From DTU052 sp050951725 (GTDB lineage Bacteria > Bacillota > Syntrophomonadia > Syntrophomonadales > DTU052): a stretch of DNA of 64,000 bases. Positions 18,677-27,799 of this stretch are shown here, one piece after another (position 1 is the first letter of the stretch; each line of letters starts with the position of its first letter). The stretch is taken from contig JBMNJO010000012.1 of the NCBI GenBank assembly GCA_050951725.1, positions 124,001-188,000 of the forward strand, read 5' to 3'. The notes under the pieces were generated by a model, which did no database searches, was not told the DNA's origin, and worked only from the letters and a program-made list of their open reading frames with translations. Made by a program: the position numbers and the translations under genes.

Positions 18677-18986
18677 TTGCCATATTTCGTTAACGGTTAC
18701 GAGTGAACTCCAGATTTCCTGGTGGGCTCGACATTTCTTATCCGACAAACTCCTTACCGGACGTTCCCGCTTCCGATTTTAACAGCCCAGCACTGAAGCC
18801 ATTTATTGCCAATCGAAACAGCCTATTCTTTTTCATACCTTTGATTCAGGTCTGATTTACGTGTAGATTCATGCTGATACGGAACATCTTTTTGCTGAAT
18901 ACAGCCCAATTTGCCTCAATTTTTGGAGGGTTTCCCTGGAGGAAATAAATAACAAACATAGAATCTAGAGTAAAAAGGAAGACGGG

Positions 18987-19661
18987 GTGGTTGTGATCAC
19001 TGAGGATGTCGTGATAAGGGAATCCCAAGGCGGGATTATCATATGTTTAGATTCTCAGGGTTCATTCCCGGCCCTCAAGCAGCAGTTGTCTGATAAGCTG
19101 GAGGCCTTTGATGACTTGCTGATTGGAGTGCAGGTGGTTCTTGACGTGGGGCAGAGGAAACTTAGCAAAAAGGAAGTCCAGGAACTGAAAAACCTCCTTC
19201 TGGAACAAGGGCTTCATCTGAAAAAACTGGTCAGCAGAGGAAAGAGTGTGGATCTAAAAGATAGCAAGGGACAGGTTGAGGTCATCAGCGCGCCGCCTGC
19301 CAGATTAAGTAATCAGGAGGTTGGGTCTTCTGAGGAGACCATACTGATCAAACGAACGCTAAGATCTGGTCAAAGGGTGTTTTTCCCCGGGAATATTGTG
19401 GTACTGGGTGATGTCAACCCAGGAGCCGAGGTTATTGCTGGAGGTAACGTGCTGGTGATGGGATCCATGCGTGGACTGGCCCATGCTGGAGCCTTAGGGT
19501 CAGAGCAAGCTGTAGTAGTCGCTTTTCGTCTTAATCCAACCCAATTACGCATAGCCAACCACATTACTCGTGCACCTGAAGGGCAAGGATCTGCGGGCAG
19601 CGATCCAGAGATGGCCTCTATAAAAAGCGGCAAGGTTATTATTGAAGATCTCAAACTCTGA
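18987..19661 (+). CDS. minC: Septum site-determining protein MinC
   Basis: FtsZ-polymerisation inhibitor that, with MinD, blocks division near the poles. Of 224 residues, the N-terminal domain (1-100) is poorly conserved, as usual. The C-terminal beta-helix is typical: RTLRSGQRVFFPGNIVVLGDVNPGAEV-type sequence followed by GNVLVMGSMRGLAHAG. Two GTG codons (18987 and 18993) could start it behind GACGGGG. It is the first gene of minCDE, and minD starts 21 nt downstream. Confidence 0.95.
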   Translation: MVVITEDVVIRESQGGIIICLDSQGSFPALKQQLSDKLEAFDDLLIGVQVVLDVGQRKLSKKEVQELKNLLLEQGLHLKKLVSRGKSVDLKDSKGQVEVISAPPARLSNQEVGSSEETILIKRTLRSGQRVFFPGNIVVLGDVNPGAEVIAGGNVLVMGSMRGLAHAGALGSEQAVVVAFRLNPTQLRIANHITRAPEGQGSAGSDPEMASIKSGKVIIEDLKL

Positions 19662-19682
19662 TTTGGAATGGGAGGAAAAGGA

Positions 19683-20486
19683 ATGAAGGGTAAGGTTATA
19701 GTCATTACTTCGGGCAAAGGAGGCGTGGGCAAAACTACTACTACTGCCAATTTGGGAACGGCTTTGACCATGCTGGGAAGACGTGTAGTTATGGTGGATA
19801 CGGATATTGGTCTGCGTAACCTGGATGTGGTGATGGGACTTGAGAATAGAATTGTTTTTGATATCGTCGATGTAGTAACCGGCGGTATCAAATTAAAACA
19901 GGCACTTATTAAAGACAAGCGATTTGAGGGCTTATATCTTTTACCTGCGGCGCAAACCAAGGAAAAGACCGCAGTTTCGCCTCATCAAATGAAGAACCTG
20001 TGCAACGACCTGAAAAAAGAATTTGATTTTGTGCTGGTAGACTGCCCGGCTGGCATTGAACAGGGCTTCAAGAATGCTATCTCCGGAGCTGATGAAGCAA
20101 TCGTAGTGACTGTTCCTGAGGTCTCTTCGGTCAGGGATGCAGATCGGATTGTGGGACTCCTGGAGGCTGCCGGATTAAAGAAGAATCAATTGATCATCAA
20201 CCGGATACGGCATCGAATGGTTAAACGGGGAGATATGATGGATATTGAGGATATGATAGATATACTGTCCGTGGACCTGCTGGGTGTAGTACCGGAGGAT
20301 GAGATTGTAATTGTGTCAACCAATAAAGGGGAACCGGCGGTGATGGATACGGCATCCCGTGCAGGTGATGCTTACCGCAGAATTGCCAGGCGATTGAACG
20401 GGGAGGAGGTATCCCTGCTGCCCTTAAACCATTCGGAGGGTTTGATGAGCAAATTCCGAAGAATGTTCAAAATGGCTTCCAGGTAA
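19683..20486 (+). CDS. minD: Septum site-determining protein MinD
   Basis: Membrane-binding ParA-type ATPase that recruits MinC. The deviant Walker A GKGGVGKTT is at residues 11-19, switch I is DTDIGLRNLDVVMGLENR, and switch II is DCPAGIEQGF. The C-terminal amphipathic membrane-targeting helix is SKFRRMFKMASR. ATG 19683 is preferred over an in-frame ATG at 19668 because the latter overlaps the GGGAGGAAAAGG ribosome binding site. Length is 267 residues. Confidence 0.97.
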   Translation: MKGKVIVITSGKGGVGKTTTTANLGTALTMLGRRVVMVDTDIGLRNLDVVMGLENRIVFDIVDVVTGGIKLKQALIKDKRFEGLYLLPAAQTKEKTAVSPHQMKNLCNDLKKEFDFVLVDCPAGIEQGFKNAISGADEAIVVTVPEVSSVRDADRIVGLLEAAGLKKNQLIINRIRHRMVKRGDMMDIEDMIDILSVDLLGVVPEDEIVIVSTNKGEPAVMDTASRAGDAYRRIARRLNGEEVSLLPLNHSEGLMSKFRRMFKMASR

Positions 20487-20499
20487 AGGAGGGAAAGAT

Positions 20500-20775
20500 T
20501 TGCTTCGGTTTTTAAGCAGGCTTTTTTCGAAAGACAGGGAAAAAGGCGGGAGCAAGAATGTGGCCATGGAACGCCTTAAACTAGTGCTGGTTCACGACCG
20601 GGTAAATGCATGCCCTCAACTGTTGGAGGCGTTAAAGGAGGATCTGATCCGGGTAATCCGTGAATATATTGAAATTGATGAAGATGCCCTTGACATCAGC
20701 TTCGACAGCATGGAAAACACGGTGGCTCTGGTGGCTAACATACCAGTTCTGAAAATAAAAAAGGGCCTGGTTTGA
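20500..20775 (+). CDS. minE: Cell division topological specificity factor MinE
   Basis: MinE stimulates MinD ATPase and drives pole-to-pole oscillation. The 91-residue protein has the anti-MinCD segment (MERLKLVLVHDRVNACPQLL) and the C-terminal dimerisation domain (EYIEIDEDALDISFD). The TTG start lies 8 nt after AAAGGAGGG. The presence of minE makes this an oscillating Min system rather than a DivIVA-anchored one. A terminator follows at 20798. Confidence 0.95.
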   Translation: MLRFLSRLFSKDREKGGSKNVAMERLKLVLVHDRVNACPQLLEALKEDLIRVIREYIEIDEDALDISFDSMENTVALVANIPVLKIKKGLV

Positions 20776-20797
20776 AATCAGGCGGCCTCCTCGTTAT

Positions 20798-20820
20798 GCG
20801 CCTTCACGGGCGCTTTTTTG
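20798..20820 (+). terminator. Terminator after minE
   Basis: GCGCC (20798-20802) pairs with GGCGC (20809-20813), followed by a run of six T. Confidence 0.75.
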
Positions 20821-20950
20821 TTGGGTGGCGGGCTGAATCCCCGTAAAGGAATTACATAATTGCCAGTGATCTGACATTTCCTCCCGATGGACAGTAGTTG
20901 CCGGCAGGTTTATAATCTAGGTGACTTAGTCGTCCGGGGGAGGTTTTTTT

Positions 20951-22087
20951 GTGAATCGCCGAGCCCTTAAGGTGATTGATAAGCCATTTATCTTGGCATT
21001 GACAGCCCTGATTGTGTTCGGACTGGTAATACTCACCAGTGCGAGTGGCGGTATTAATTCTGATGCTCCATTTTACTATGTTCAGAAACAGCTGGTTTCT
21101 CTTGGAATCGGTGTTTGTTTGGTAATGATAATGCTTAATGTGGATTATAGCCAGGTAAACCGCTATAATAACCTGCTTTATGTAGCTACCAACATACTAT
21201 TGATTGTGGTCCTGGTCCTGGGCACCGAACAGCGGGGTTTACAAGGCTGGATATCTGTCGGGGGATTCAATTTCCAGGTCGCCGAATTTGCCAAAATCAT
21301 GATCATTCTATGTTTTGCGGACTTCCTGGCCAAACGGCAGGGTATGCTTCATACTTTTCGGGAAATGCTGCCCTGTTTCATTTATATGGGACTCCCGATT
21401 CTGCTGGTCATGGCGCAGCCTGATCTGGGTACGGCTTTAGTCTTTGTAGCCATTACGCTGGGGATGATGTTTGTAGCGGGAGCCAATCCTCGAATCCTGC
21501 TGGGGATCATTACGGGAGGGTTGGCACTGGTGGTATTGGCTTTGTTCCTTCACGTCCAGTTTGGAATGTGGTTACCTCTGGAAGACTATCAGATTAAGCG
21601 GCTAACGGTGTTTATTGATCCTTATAATGATGGCAAGGGTGGTCGGGGAGCAGGCTGGAATATAATACAGTCCCTGGTTGCGGTTGGGTCAGGGGGCCTA
21701 TTGGGCAAAGGATTATTCCAGGGGACTCAGGCTCAGCTTAACTTCCTGCCGGAACACCACACTGATTTCATATTTGCGGTAGTAGGTGAGGAGTTTGGCT
21801 TCATAGGTGCCGGTCTGCTGTTATTGCTGTTCGCGGTAATCCTTTTGCGGACCATATTTATTGCCTACAACGCCAAAGACTTTTTCAGTACTCTGGTGGC
21901 GATCGGTATTATTTCGATGTGGCTGTTTCACATCTTCGAAAATATTGGTATGTCTATCGGCCTTATGCCGATTACCGGGGTTCCGTTGCCGTTTATAAGC
22001 TACGGAGGCAGCTTTATGCTGGCGAATATGATTGCGGTAGGCCTCCTTTTGGACATCAATATTAAAGGCAAAAAAATAGTCTTTTAA
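20951..22087 (+). CDS. rodA: Rod shape-determining protein RodA (SEDS glycosyltransferase)
   Basis: Peptidoglycan glycan-strand polymerase of the SEDS family that works with PBP2 in elongation. The 378 residues form about ten membrane helices. Family motifs are GWISVGGFNFQVAEFAKI, MAQPDLGTALVF and LPEHHTDFIFAVVGEEFGF, with VPLPFISYGGS near the C-terminus. GTG at 20951 has GGGGGAGG upstream. Its stop codon lies inside the left arm of a long palindrome at 22086, which probably terminates it. SpoVE/FtsW are close relatives; the position after the mre/min genes favours RodA. Confidence 0.92.
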   Translation: MNRRALKVIDKPFILALTALIVFGLVILTSASGGINSDAPFYYVQKQLVSLGIGVCLVMIMLNVDYSQVNRYNNLLYVATNILLIVVLVLGTEQRGLQGWISVGGFNFQVAEFAKIMIILCFADFLAKRQGMLHTFREMLPCFIYMGLPILLVMAQPDLGTALVFVAITLGMMFVAGANPRILLGIITGGLALVVLALFLHVQFGMWLPLEDYQIKRLTVFIDPYNDGKGGRGAGWNIIQSLVAVGSGGLLGKGLFQGTQAQLNFLPEHHTDFIFAVVGEEFGFIGAGLLLLLFAVILLRTIFIAYNAKDFFSTLVAIGIISMWLFHIFENIGMSIGLMPITGVPLPFISYGGSFMLANMIAVGLLLDINIKGKKIVF

Positions 22088-22152
22088 GTGAATCAAGGGG
22101 ACAGTCCCCATGATGCATTTTGCATCACGGGGACTGTCCCCTTGATTCACTT
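22086..22152. repeat. REP-like long palindrome R2, overlapping the rodA stop
   Basis: Two 24-nt arms (22086-22109 and 22129-22152) are exact reverse complements, headed by AAGTGAATCAAGGGGACAG. The middle adds TGATGCA/TGCATCA, giving a 31-bp hairpin with a single A/C mismatch and a 3-nt loop. The left arm contains the last two bases of the rodA stop codon. It carries the GGGGACAG head shared with R1. It probably also ends transcription. Confidence 0.75.
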
Positions 22153-22242
22153 CCGTCCAATTTAATGGAAAACGGGACAACTTTATTGGCATATTAATGT
22201 CTTCCCCCAATATATTTTTAAGAGGATGGGGGAGGGACTTTG

Positions 22243-22815
22243 ATGAGCAGTTTTAAGACCAGGCTACTTATAGCGTTGATCCTGATTGTAGCTTTGACCT
22301 GGGTAAACCAGGGGAATGGTCGGCTTCAGGAAGTAGTGCAGTCGTGGTTAAGTTATACCACCACCAGGGATTACGATGTAATAAGGTGGGCTGAAGCAAT
22401 TTGGTGCGGTGAAGAGATGTCACCAGCTGTTTCCACCTCAGCCCTTCATTTGCCCTGCAGCTTCACCGGGGTGGTCCGCCATTTTGGGTGGTATTACAAT
22501 CCTCGTACGGGGACGCAGGCTTTTAACCCGGGAGTGGTTTTGAGAATTGATGATGATACACTGGTATATCCGGTCTTAAGAGGAGAGGTTACCTCGGTAA
22601 CTGCGCTGGAGAACGGCTACCAGGTGGTTCTGCAGCATGGAGATACCATGACGTCGGTTGTCCGCGGGCTGCGCGAGGTTAGCGTGGATGAAGGGCAAAC
22701 GGTGGAAGAGTCTACCGCGTTGGGAAAGGGAACGGACCTCTTGTATCTGGAATTGAAGGGTGAAGACGGGCCGATTAATCCGGAAGGGTTTCTGACTGCG
22801 GAAAATCCCGTATGA
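22243..22815 (+). CDS. SpoIVFA-like M23-family protein
   Basis: A 190-residue membrane-anchored protein with one N-terminal helix (about 5-20) and a degenerate peptidase M23/LytM domain (GVVLRIDDDTLVYPVLRGEV to LYLELKGEDGPINPEGFL). The metal-binding histidines of active M23 peptidases are not evident. It overlaps the start of the spoIVFB gene by 4 nt. In Bacillus, SpoIVFA holds SpoIVFB inactive in the forespore outer membrane until the SpoIVB signal; this gene most likely does the same job. ATG 22243 is used because GGAGGG lies 6 nt before it; a TTG directly before it is the alternative. Confidence 0.8.
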   Translation: MSSFKTRLLIALILIVALTWVNQGNGRLQEVVQSWLSYTTTRDYDVIRWAEAIWCGEEMSPAVSTSALHLPCSFTGVVRHFGWYYNPRTGTQAFNPGVVLRIDDDTLVYPVLRGEVTSVTALENGYQVVLQHGDTMTSVVRGLREVSVDEGQTVEESTALGKGTDLLYLELKGEDGPINPEGFLTAENPV

Positions 22816-23705
22816 GAATAGGCGAGATCAAGGGGGTTGAATTGGCGGTCAACCCTCTTTTCATGCTTATTTGTCTGGTTTATCTGTGTTTAGGGTTAAG
22901 CGAAATCCTTTGGGCGGTCCTGGCACTGGTTTTACACGAAGCCGGTCATGCGCTGGCCGCTTTAATTTGTGGGTTAAGACTGTTGCGGGTGGAACTGTTT
23001 CCGTTTGGTGGGGAGATCTTAACTGAGGGAATGGTAGGTGACAATCCAGCGCGAGATGTGATGGTGGCTCTGGCCGGCCCAACAGTCAGCTTGTTTTCAG
23101 CCGGATTAACCTATATAATGGAGGGAAATCTATGGATAGCGGATTTCTCTTTTTTTATGGGTTTTTGCCTGTTATTGGGGCTTTTTAATCTACTTCCTGC
23201 GTTGCCCCTGGATGGTGGCAGGGTTATTAAAGCCTTGTTTTCCATGAAATACGGGCTGCGTGCGGCAACGGTGATAGGCTCCTGGTCAGGGCAAATATTA
23301 GCTCTGATTCTGTTAATAGCAGGTCTTTATTTGGGTCTGAAGGATCCCCAGGCTCTGAACCTGGTCCTGGTGGCAGGCTTTTTAGGTTATAAGGCCCGTG
23401 AAGAACTGCAGATGCTGCCTTATGGATTCACCCGCTATCTGTTACGTAAGCGGCTTATGCTGGCGGAACGCGGCATGGCCCCCGGTCTGTTAATCGTTGC
23501 CCACAGTCGGGTCAGGGTCGGTCGGGTTTTGAACCGCAACCTGCCGGAGACCATTATGGTAGTCCTGGTGATCGACACCGGAGGAAAGGCCCTGGGGGTT
23601 TTGACCGAAAGGATCCTGATTGAGGCGATGCTGAACCAGGGACCGATGACAACACTCGGGGATCTGCTCAGGGCAGATGAGGACCTTGAGGATAAACCGG
23701 GTTAG
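22812..23705 (+). CDS. spoIVFB: SpoIVFB-like site-2 protease (M50)
   Basis: Intramembrane zinc metalloprotease; the Bacillus counterpart cleaves pro-sigma-K late in sporulation. The 297 residues have the HExxH motif in LHEAGHALAA (about residues 44-53) and a third-ligand motif in LLPALPLDGGRV, with four or more hydrophobic segments. The C-terminal third is soluble and resembles a CBS-like regulatory domain (GLLIVAHSRVRVGRVLNRN). It is coupled to the SpoIVFA-like gene by an ATGA overlap. No sigma-K gene is in the window, so the substrate is inferred. Confidence 0.85.
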   Translation: MRIGEIKGVELAVNPLFMLICLVYLCLGLSEILWAVLALVLHEAGHALAALICGLRLLRVELFPFGGEILTEGMVGDNPARDVMVALAGPTVSLFSAGLTYIMEGNLWIADFSFFMGFCLLLGLFNLLPALPLDGGRVIKALFSMKYGLRAATVIGSWSGQILALILLIAGLYLGLKDPQALNLVLVAGFLGYKAREELQMLPYGFTRYLLRKRLMLAERGMAPGLLIVAHSRVRVGRVLNRNLPETIMVVLVIDTGGKALGVLTERILIEAMLNQGPMTTLGDLLRADEDLEDKPG

Positions 23706-23790
23706 GTTTGGTATTGGTATACTCGCTGCGGGCTGCCAGTTTTATATTCTGCTTCGAAAAACATCCCCTTTAACAAGAATGGAAGGTGCT

Positions 23791-25629
23791 ATGCTTAAGA
23801 CCAAACTAGCCAGGGTTCTGCCTCAAGTGAGTAAACCGGCCAGGTATACGGGCAACGAACTGAATGCCGTATACAAGAGTTGGGACGAGGTGTCGGTAAG
23901 GATGGTGTTCGCTTTTCCCGACGTCTATGAGGTTGGGATGTCACATATGGGAGGCAGGATACTCTATGGCCTGGTAAATAATCAGAATGAATTCTTAATG
24001 GAGCGGGCCTTTGCCCCCTGGCCGGACATGGAAGAGAAGATGAGATTGCATGATATTCCTCTTTTCAGTCTGGAATCAGTGAGACCGGTAGGAGATTTCG
24101 ACGTGGTGGGCTTTTCACTGCAGTATGAGCTCTCTTACAGCAATGTGCTGAATATGCTGGATTTGGCTGATATTCCGCTGTTATCACGGGACCGGGGCGA
24201 GTCCCACCCGCTGGTAATCGCCGGGGGACCCAATGCCTTTAATCCCGAACCCCTGGCCGATTTTATTGATGCTTTTGTTATCGGGGATGGGGAAGAAGCC
24301 ATACTGCAGGTTCTTAACTCGGTCAAAATGAACCGTGATCTTCCCCGGGATATGCAGTTACGGGCCCTGGCCGAGACTCAAGGGGTTTATGTACCTCGTT
24401 TTTATGAAGTCCAGTATAATGCTGATGGCACGGTAGCCAGCATGGACCCGGTACTGCCGGGGGTGTCCTCCCGGGTAACCAAAGCGGTGATACCGGATCT
24501 TGATCAGGCCTATTTTCCGGTTAATCCTGTGGTGCCGTACCTGGGAATCATCCATGATCGTGCGGTTCTGGAAGTCATGAGAGGCTGTCAGCGCGGATGC
24601 CGTTTTTGCCAGGCGGGGGTCATTTACCGTCCGGTAAGGGAGCGTTCCGTTGAAAGTGTCAGGGAGATGGCCCGTCAAACTCTGGGGTCGACCGGCTTCG
24701 ATGAGATATCACTGTCCAGCCTTAGCAGCGCTGATTATTCAGGTATTGAACCACTGACCAGGTCATTGATTGATGAACATGGACCATGTGGGATCGGAGT
24801 GGCACTACCTTCACTCCGAGTAGATGCATTCTCAGTGGGATTAGCCGAAGAGGTCCAGCGGGTGCGTAAAACCACTCTGACCTTTGCACCTGAGGCGGGA
24901 ACCCAGAGGTTGCGTAATGTCATCAATAAAAATGTAACTGAGGATGATATACTGACTGCTTGCCGGGCAGCTTTTGATGCGGGGTGGTTAGGGGTAAAGC
25001 TTTATTTTATGCTGGGATTACCTACTGAGAACGATGAGGACCTGGACGGGATAATTGATTTGGTGCGGAAAATCAAACGCTTAGCGGCTGAACGGTCCAA
25101 ACGCCCCCCCAAGATTCATGTCGGTTTGGCCTTCTTTGTGCCCAAGCCTCATACCCCGTTCCAGTGGGAGCCACAGATCACCAGAGAGGAAATGGAACGA
25201 AAACGCCGGTATATACTGGATAATGGTCGGATCAAGGGAGTAAAGTACGGTTTTCATGACCCATCTACCAGCTATCTCGAAGGTGTAATATCCCGGGGAG
25301 ACCGGCGCCTGGGCCAGGTTATCCTGAAGGCTTGGCAGCGGGGAGCCCGTTTCGATGGCTGGAGGGAGCACTTTAAGCTGGACAATTACCTCCAGGCCCT
25401 GGAAGAAACCGGGCTCGACCCTGAGTTTTACGTAAGCCGCCGGCGCGGCCTGGATGAGGTTTTCCCCTGGGACATCATTGATACCGGGGTGACTGCTGAG
25501 TTCCTGAAAACTGAGAGAGAGCGGGCTTACCAGGCTCTGCCTACCCTGGATTGCCGGGAGGAAGGCTGTCAGGACTGTGGGATTTGTTCCGAATTGGGAG
25601 TGGACCTGCAGGTGAAGGGTGGTTGTTAA
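23791..25629 (+). CDS. Radical SAM protein, TIGR03960-type
   Basis: A 612-residue radical SAM enzyme of unknown reaction. An N-terminal B12-binding-like or Rossmann part (DVYEVGMSHMGGRILYGLV) precedes the cluster motif RGCQRGCRFCQAG, which supplies the three cysteines for a 4Fe-4S cluster. The SAM-binding barrel follows (LSSADYSGIEPL, TFAPEAGTQRLRNVINK). The C-terminus carries a second cysteine group (CREEGCQDCGIC). ATG 23791 follows GAAGGTG; earlier in-frame starts overlap spoIVFB. It is immediately followed by its usual partner, whose ATG abuts its stop. The pair sits before rng in many Clostridia, hinting at tRNA or ribosome modification, which is unproven. Confidence 0.85.
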   Translation: MLKTKLARVLPQVSKPARYTGNELNAVYKSWDEVSVRMVFAFPDVYEVGMSHMGGRILYGLVNNQNEFLMERAFAPWPDMEEKMRLHDIPLFSLESVRPVGDFDVVGFSLQYELSYSNVLNMLDLADIPLLSRDRGESHPLVIAGGPNAFNPEPLADFIDAFVIGDGEEAILQVLNSVKMNRDLPRDMQLRALAETQGVYVPRFYEVQYNADGTVASMDPVLPGVSSRVTKAVIPDLDQAYFPVNPVVPYLGIIHDRAVLEVMRGCQRGCRFCQAGVIYRPVRERSVESVREMARQTLGSTGFDEISLSSLSSADYSGIEPLTRSLIDEHGPCGIGVALPSLRVDAFSVGLAEEVQRVRKTTLTFAPEAGTQRLRNVINKNVTEDDILTACRAAFDAGWLGVKLYFMLGLPTENDEDLDGIIDLVRKIKRLAAERSKRPPKIHVGLAFFVPKPHTPFQWEPQITREEMERKRRYILDNGRIKGVKYGFHDPSTSYLEGVISRGDRRLGQVILKAWQRGARFDGWREHFKLDNYLQALEETGLDPEFYVSRRRGLDEVFPWDIIDTGVTAEFLKTERERAYQALPTLDCREEGCQDCGICSELGVDLQVKGGC

Positions 25630-26301
25630 ATGCGCTGGCGGGTAGAGTATGAAAAGGGACCCGTTATAAGGTATTTGTCCCACCTGGATATGGTGAGATT
25701 GTGGGAGAGGTTGCTTCGAAGGAGTCACCTACCGATCCAGCTGACCAAGGGGTTCAATCCTCATCTTAAAATATCTCTGGGGACCGTGCTTCCGGTAGGA
25801 TTGTGGGGGAAAAAGGAATACCTGGATATGGAGATGGAGGAGGAATTCAAACTGGATGAGTTGCGTTCCCGACTCACACAGGCGGCGCCTCCGGGGATCA
25901 AAGTCCACCGTCTGGGTATCATTCCGCCGGGATCGCCATCGTTGATGGCAGCAGTTAACACCTCTGCTTACAGGATCTTGTTTCCCGGGAAACTGGAAGA
26001 CAGGGTGAAGGACAGTGCGAGTAAAATGAAAGAGGCCTCTAGAATTCAGGTTATCCGTCAAAAGGATCAGCAAGAGGTCGATATCAGGCCAGGCATAGTG
26101 AGTCTCGACTGTTTTCCAGCTGACAATGGATTTGTCCTTGAGTCTCTGGTAATTACCGGCAGTCGGGATGCGGTCCGGTTTCCGGAGCTGGTGCTGGCCC
26201 TGGCCGATTTCGGACTGCCTCAGGAAAGCATAATCGATTCATGGAGAGAAGCCAACTACATAAGATCAGATGGAATACTGAAAGACCCTTTGGATTCTTG
26301 A
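25630..26301 (+). CDS. Radical-SAM-linked protein, TIGR03936/DUF2344-type
   Basis: A 223-residue soluble protein starting MRWRVEYEKGPVIRYLSHLD, the hallmark of the DUF2344 family that always accompanies or is fused to the radical SAM protein upstream. The second recognisable block is QLTKGFNPHLKISLGTVLPV. Its start codon follows the upstream stop codon without a gap, so the two are translationally coupled and probably form a complex. No catalytic residues can be assigned. Confidence 0.85.
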   Translation: MRWRVEYEKGPVIRYLSHLDMVRLWERLLRRSHLPIQLTKGFNPHLKISLGTVLPVGLWGKKEYLDMEMEEEFKLDELRSRLTQAAPPGIKVHRLGIIPPGSPSLMAAVNTSAYRILFPGKLEDRVKDSASKMKEASRIQVIRQKDQQEVDIRPGIVSLDCFPADNGFVLESLVITGSRDAVRFPELVLALADFGLPQESIIDSWREANYIRSDGILKDPLDS

Positions 26302-26320
26302 TTAGAAGGATGTAATATGT

Positions 26321-27730
26321 GTGCGAAGACAACTGATTATAGAGCGATACCCATGGGAGACCCGTCTGGCCATCGTGGAAGATGGACGTCTGGTTGAACT
26401 TCACTACGAAGAGGATGATGACCGGGTCGGTAACATTTACAAGGCCCGTGTAATGAACGTTTTGCCTGGACTTTCCTGTGCTTTTGTTGACCTGGGATAT
26501 GACAAAAACGCCTTTCTGTACCAAGGGGATCTGAGAGGGGTTAAGCCTAACACCCCTATTGGTGACGTACTTAAAAGGGATAATGAAATACTGGTGCAGG
26601 TGAAGAAAGAAGAGGTCCCAGGGAAGGGTGCCCGGGTTACTACCCATATTACACTGCCAGGGCACTATCTGGTTTTCCTTCCTTACCAGAATGATGTCAG
26701 CATATCGCGCAAGGTGAAAGATCCCGATTTGAGAGATGAATTGCGGACATACCTAAGAGGGTTGAAACCCGAAAACTCGGGGTTAATCGTGAGGACAGCC
26801 GGAGCATTGGCCCCGCTGCAGGATCTGGCCGCAGAGCTGGAGACCCTTTACGCCAAATGGCAGCAGATATGTGACCTCGAGAGGCATGTGGCGGCTCCAG
26901 CCCTGATATACAAGGACCTGGATGTAGTACACAAAGTCCTGCGGGATTATATCGATGGCAAAACCACCAGCATCGTATTAAATGACCAGGAACAGGCCGA
27001 CCTTATTAAAGAAATCATAAGCCAGGATGCTGCAGCCCGTGGAATCAAAATCAAGGTGGAACATGCTCCCCTGGAAAAGCTGGGTCTGGAAAAGGAGATC
27101 AAGCGTCTTACGAAATCGCGAGTCTGGCTGAAGAGCGGGGGGTTCTTAATAATCGAAGAGACCGAGGCCATGGCAGTCATTGATGTGAACAGCGGCAAAT
27201 ATATCGGCAAACGGCAGTTAAATGAGACGATTCTCAAGACTAACCTGGAAGCGGCTCATGAGATTCCCCGGCAGCTGCGTTTACGGGGCATCGGCGGCAT
27301 TATCCTGATCGACTTCATAGATATGAAAGAAAAGAGTCACCGTAATGAGGTATTACAGGCCCTGGAGAAAGAATTGTATCAGGACAAGGCCCATAGCAGG
27401 GTCCTGGGCCTCACCCGGCTGGGATTGGTAGAGATGACACGCAAGAAGAGCAGGGCCAGCCTGCGTACCGTGCTGGCGGAAGAGTGTCCGGTCTGTGAGG
27501 GTAAGGGACGGATGCCCAGCAATAAGGAGATATGTCACGAGATAATGCGTCAGGTCTACAATCTGGGACGGCGCTCCGCCAAAGCAGTTTATGTTGATGT
27601 TATCCCCGAGCTTCTCCCCCACCTGGAGGAGGAACAAAGGTACATCAATCAGATTGAGGATCATCTGGGCAAGAACATCGTATTCTCCCCTCATCCAGGT
27701 CTGGAAGAGTTTTATCGCATTCGGGCGTAA
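26321..27730 (+). CDS. rng: Ribonuclease G (RNase E/G family)
   Basis: Endoribonuclease of the RNase E/G family acting on rRNA precursors and mRNA. The 469 residues include an N-terminal S1 domain (about 35-120, VGNIYKARVMNVLPGLSCAF), a 5'-sensor/RNase H-like region and the DNase I-like catalytic part. That part has VIDVNSGKYIGKR and the magnesium-binding IILIDFIDMK. The Zn-link cysteines appear as CPVCEGKG. The GTG start lies behind GAAGGATG. In related genomes rplU follows closely; here a 28-bp palindrome and 34 kb of other genes intervene. Confidence 0.95.
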   Translation: MRRQLIIERYPWETRLAIVEDGRLVELHYEEDDDRVGNIYKARVMNVLPGLSCAFVDLGYDKNAFLYQGDLRGVKPNTPIGDVLKRDNEILVQVKKEEVPGKGARVTTHITLPGHYLVFLPYQNDVSISRKVKDPDLRDELRTYLRGLKPENSGLIVRTAGALAPLQDLAAELETLYAKWQQICDLERHVAAPALIYKDLDVVHKVLRDYIDGKTTSIVLNDQEQADLIKEIISQDAAARGIKIKVEHAPLEKLGLEKEIKRLTKSRVWLKSGGFLIIEETEAMAVIDVNSGKYIGKRQLNETILKTNLEAAHEIPRQLRLRGIGGIILIDFIDMKEKSHRNEVLQALEKELYQDKAHSRVLGLTRLGLVEMTRKKSRASLRTVLAEECPVCEGKGRMPSNKEICHEIMRQVYNLGRRSAKAVYVDVIPELLPHLEEEQRYINQIEDHLGKNIVFSPHPGLEEFYRIRA

Positions 27731-27734
27731 GGAA

Positions 27735-27794
27735 GGTGGGGTCAGGCTTGAATAATTTACTTATTTAAGTAAATTATTCAAGCCTGACCCCACC
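27735..27794. repeat. REP-like long palindrome R3 (GGGGTCAG type)
   Basis: Two perfect 28-nt arms (27735-27762 and 27767-27794), headed by GGTGGGGTCAGGCTTGAATA, are separated by 4 nt. It lies 4 nt after rng and 5 nt before the end of the convergent PfkB gene, so it can terminate both. The GGGGTCAG head is like R1 and R2. Confidence 0.75.
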
Positions 27795-27799
27795 GTCAC

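Noticed and set aside
22086..22152. Site-specific recombination or attachment site at the long palindrome
   Set aside because: It shares its head with other palindromes at gene ends and no integrase is near; a REP-like element that also terminates fits better.
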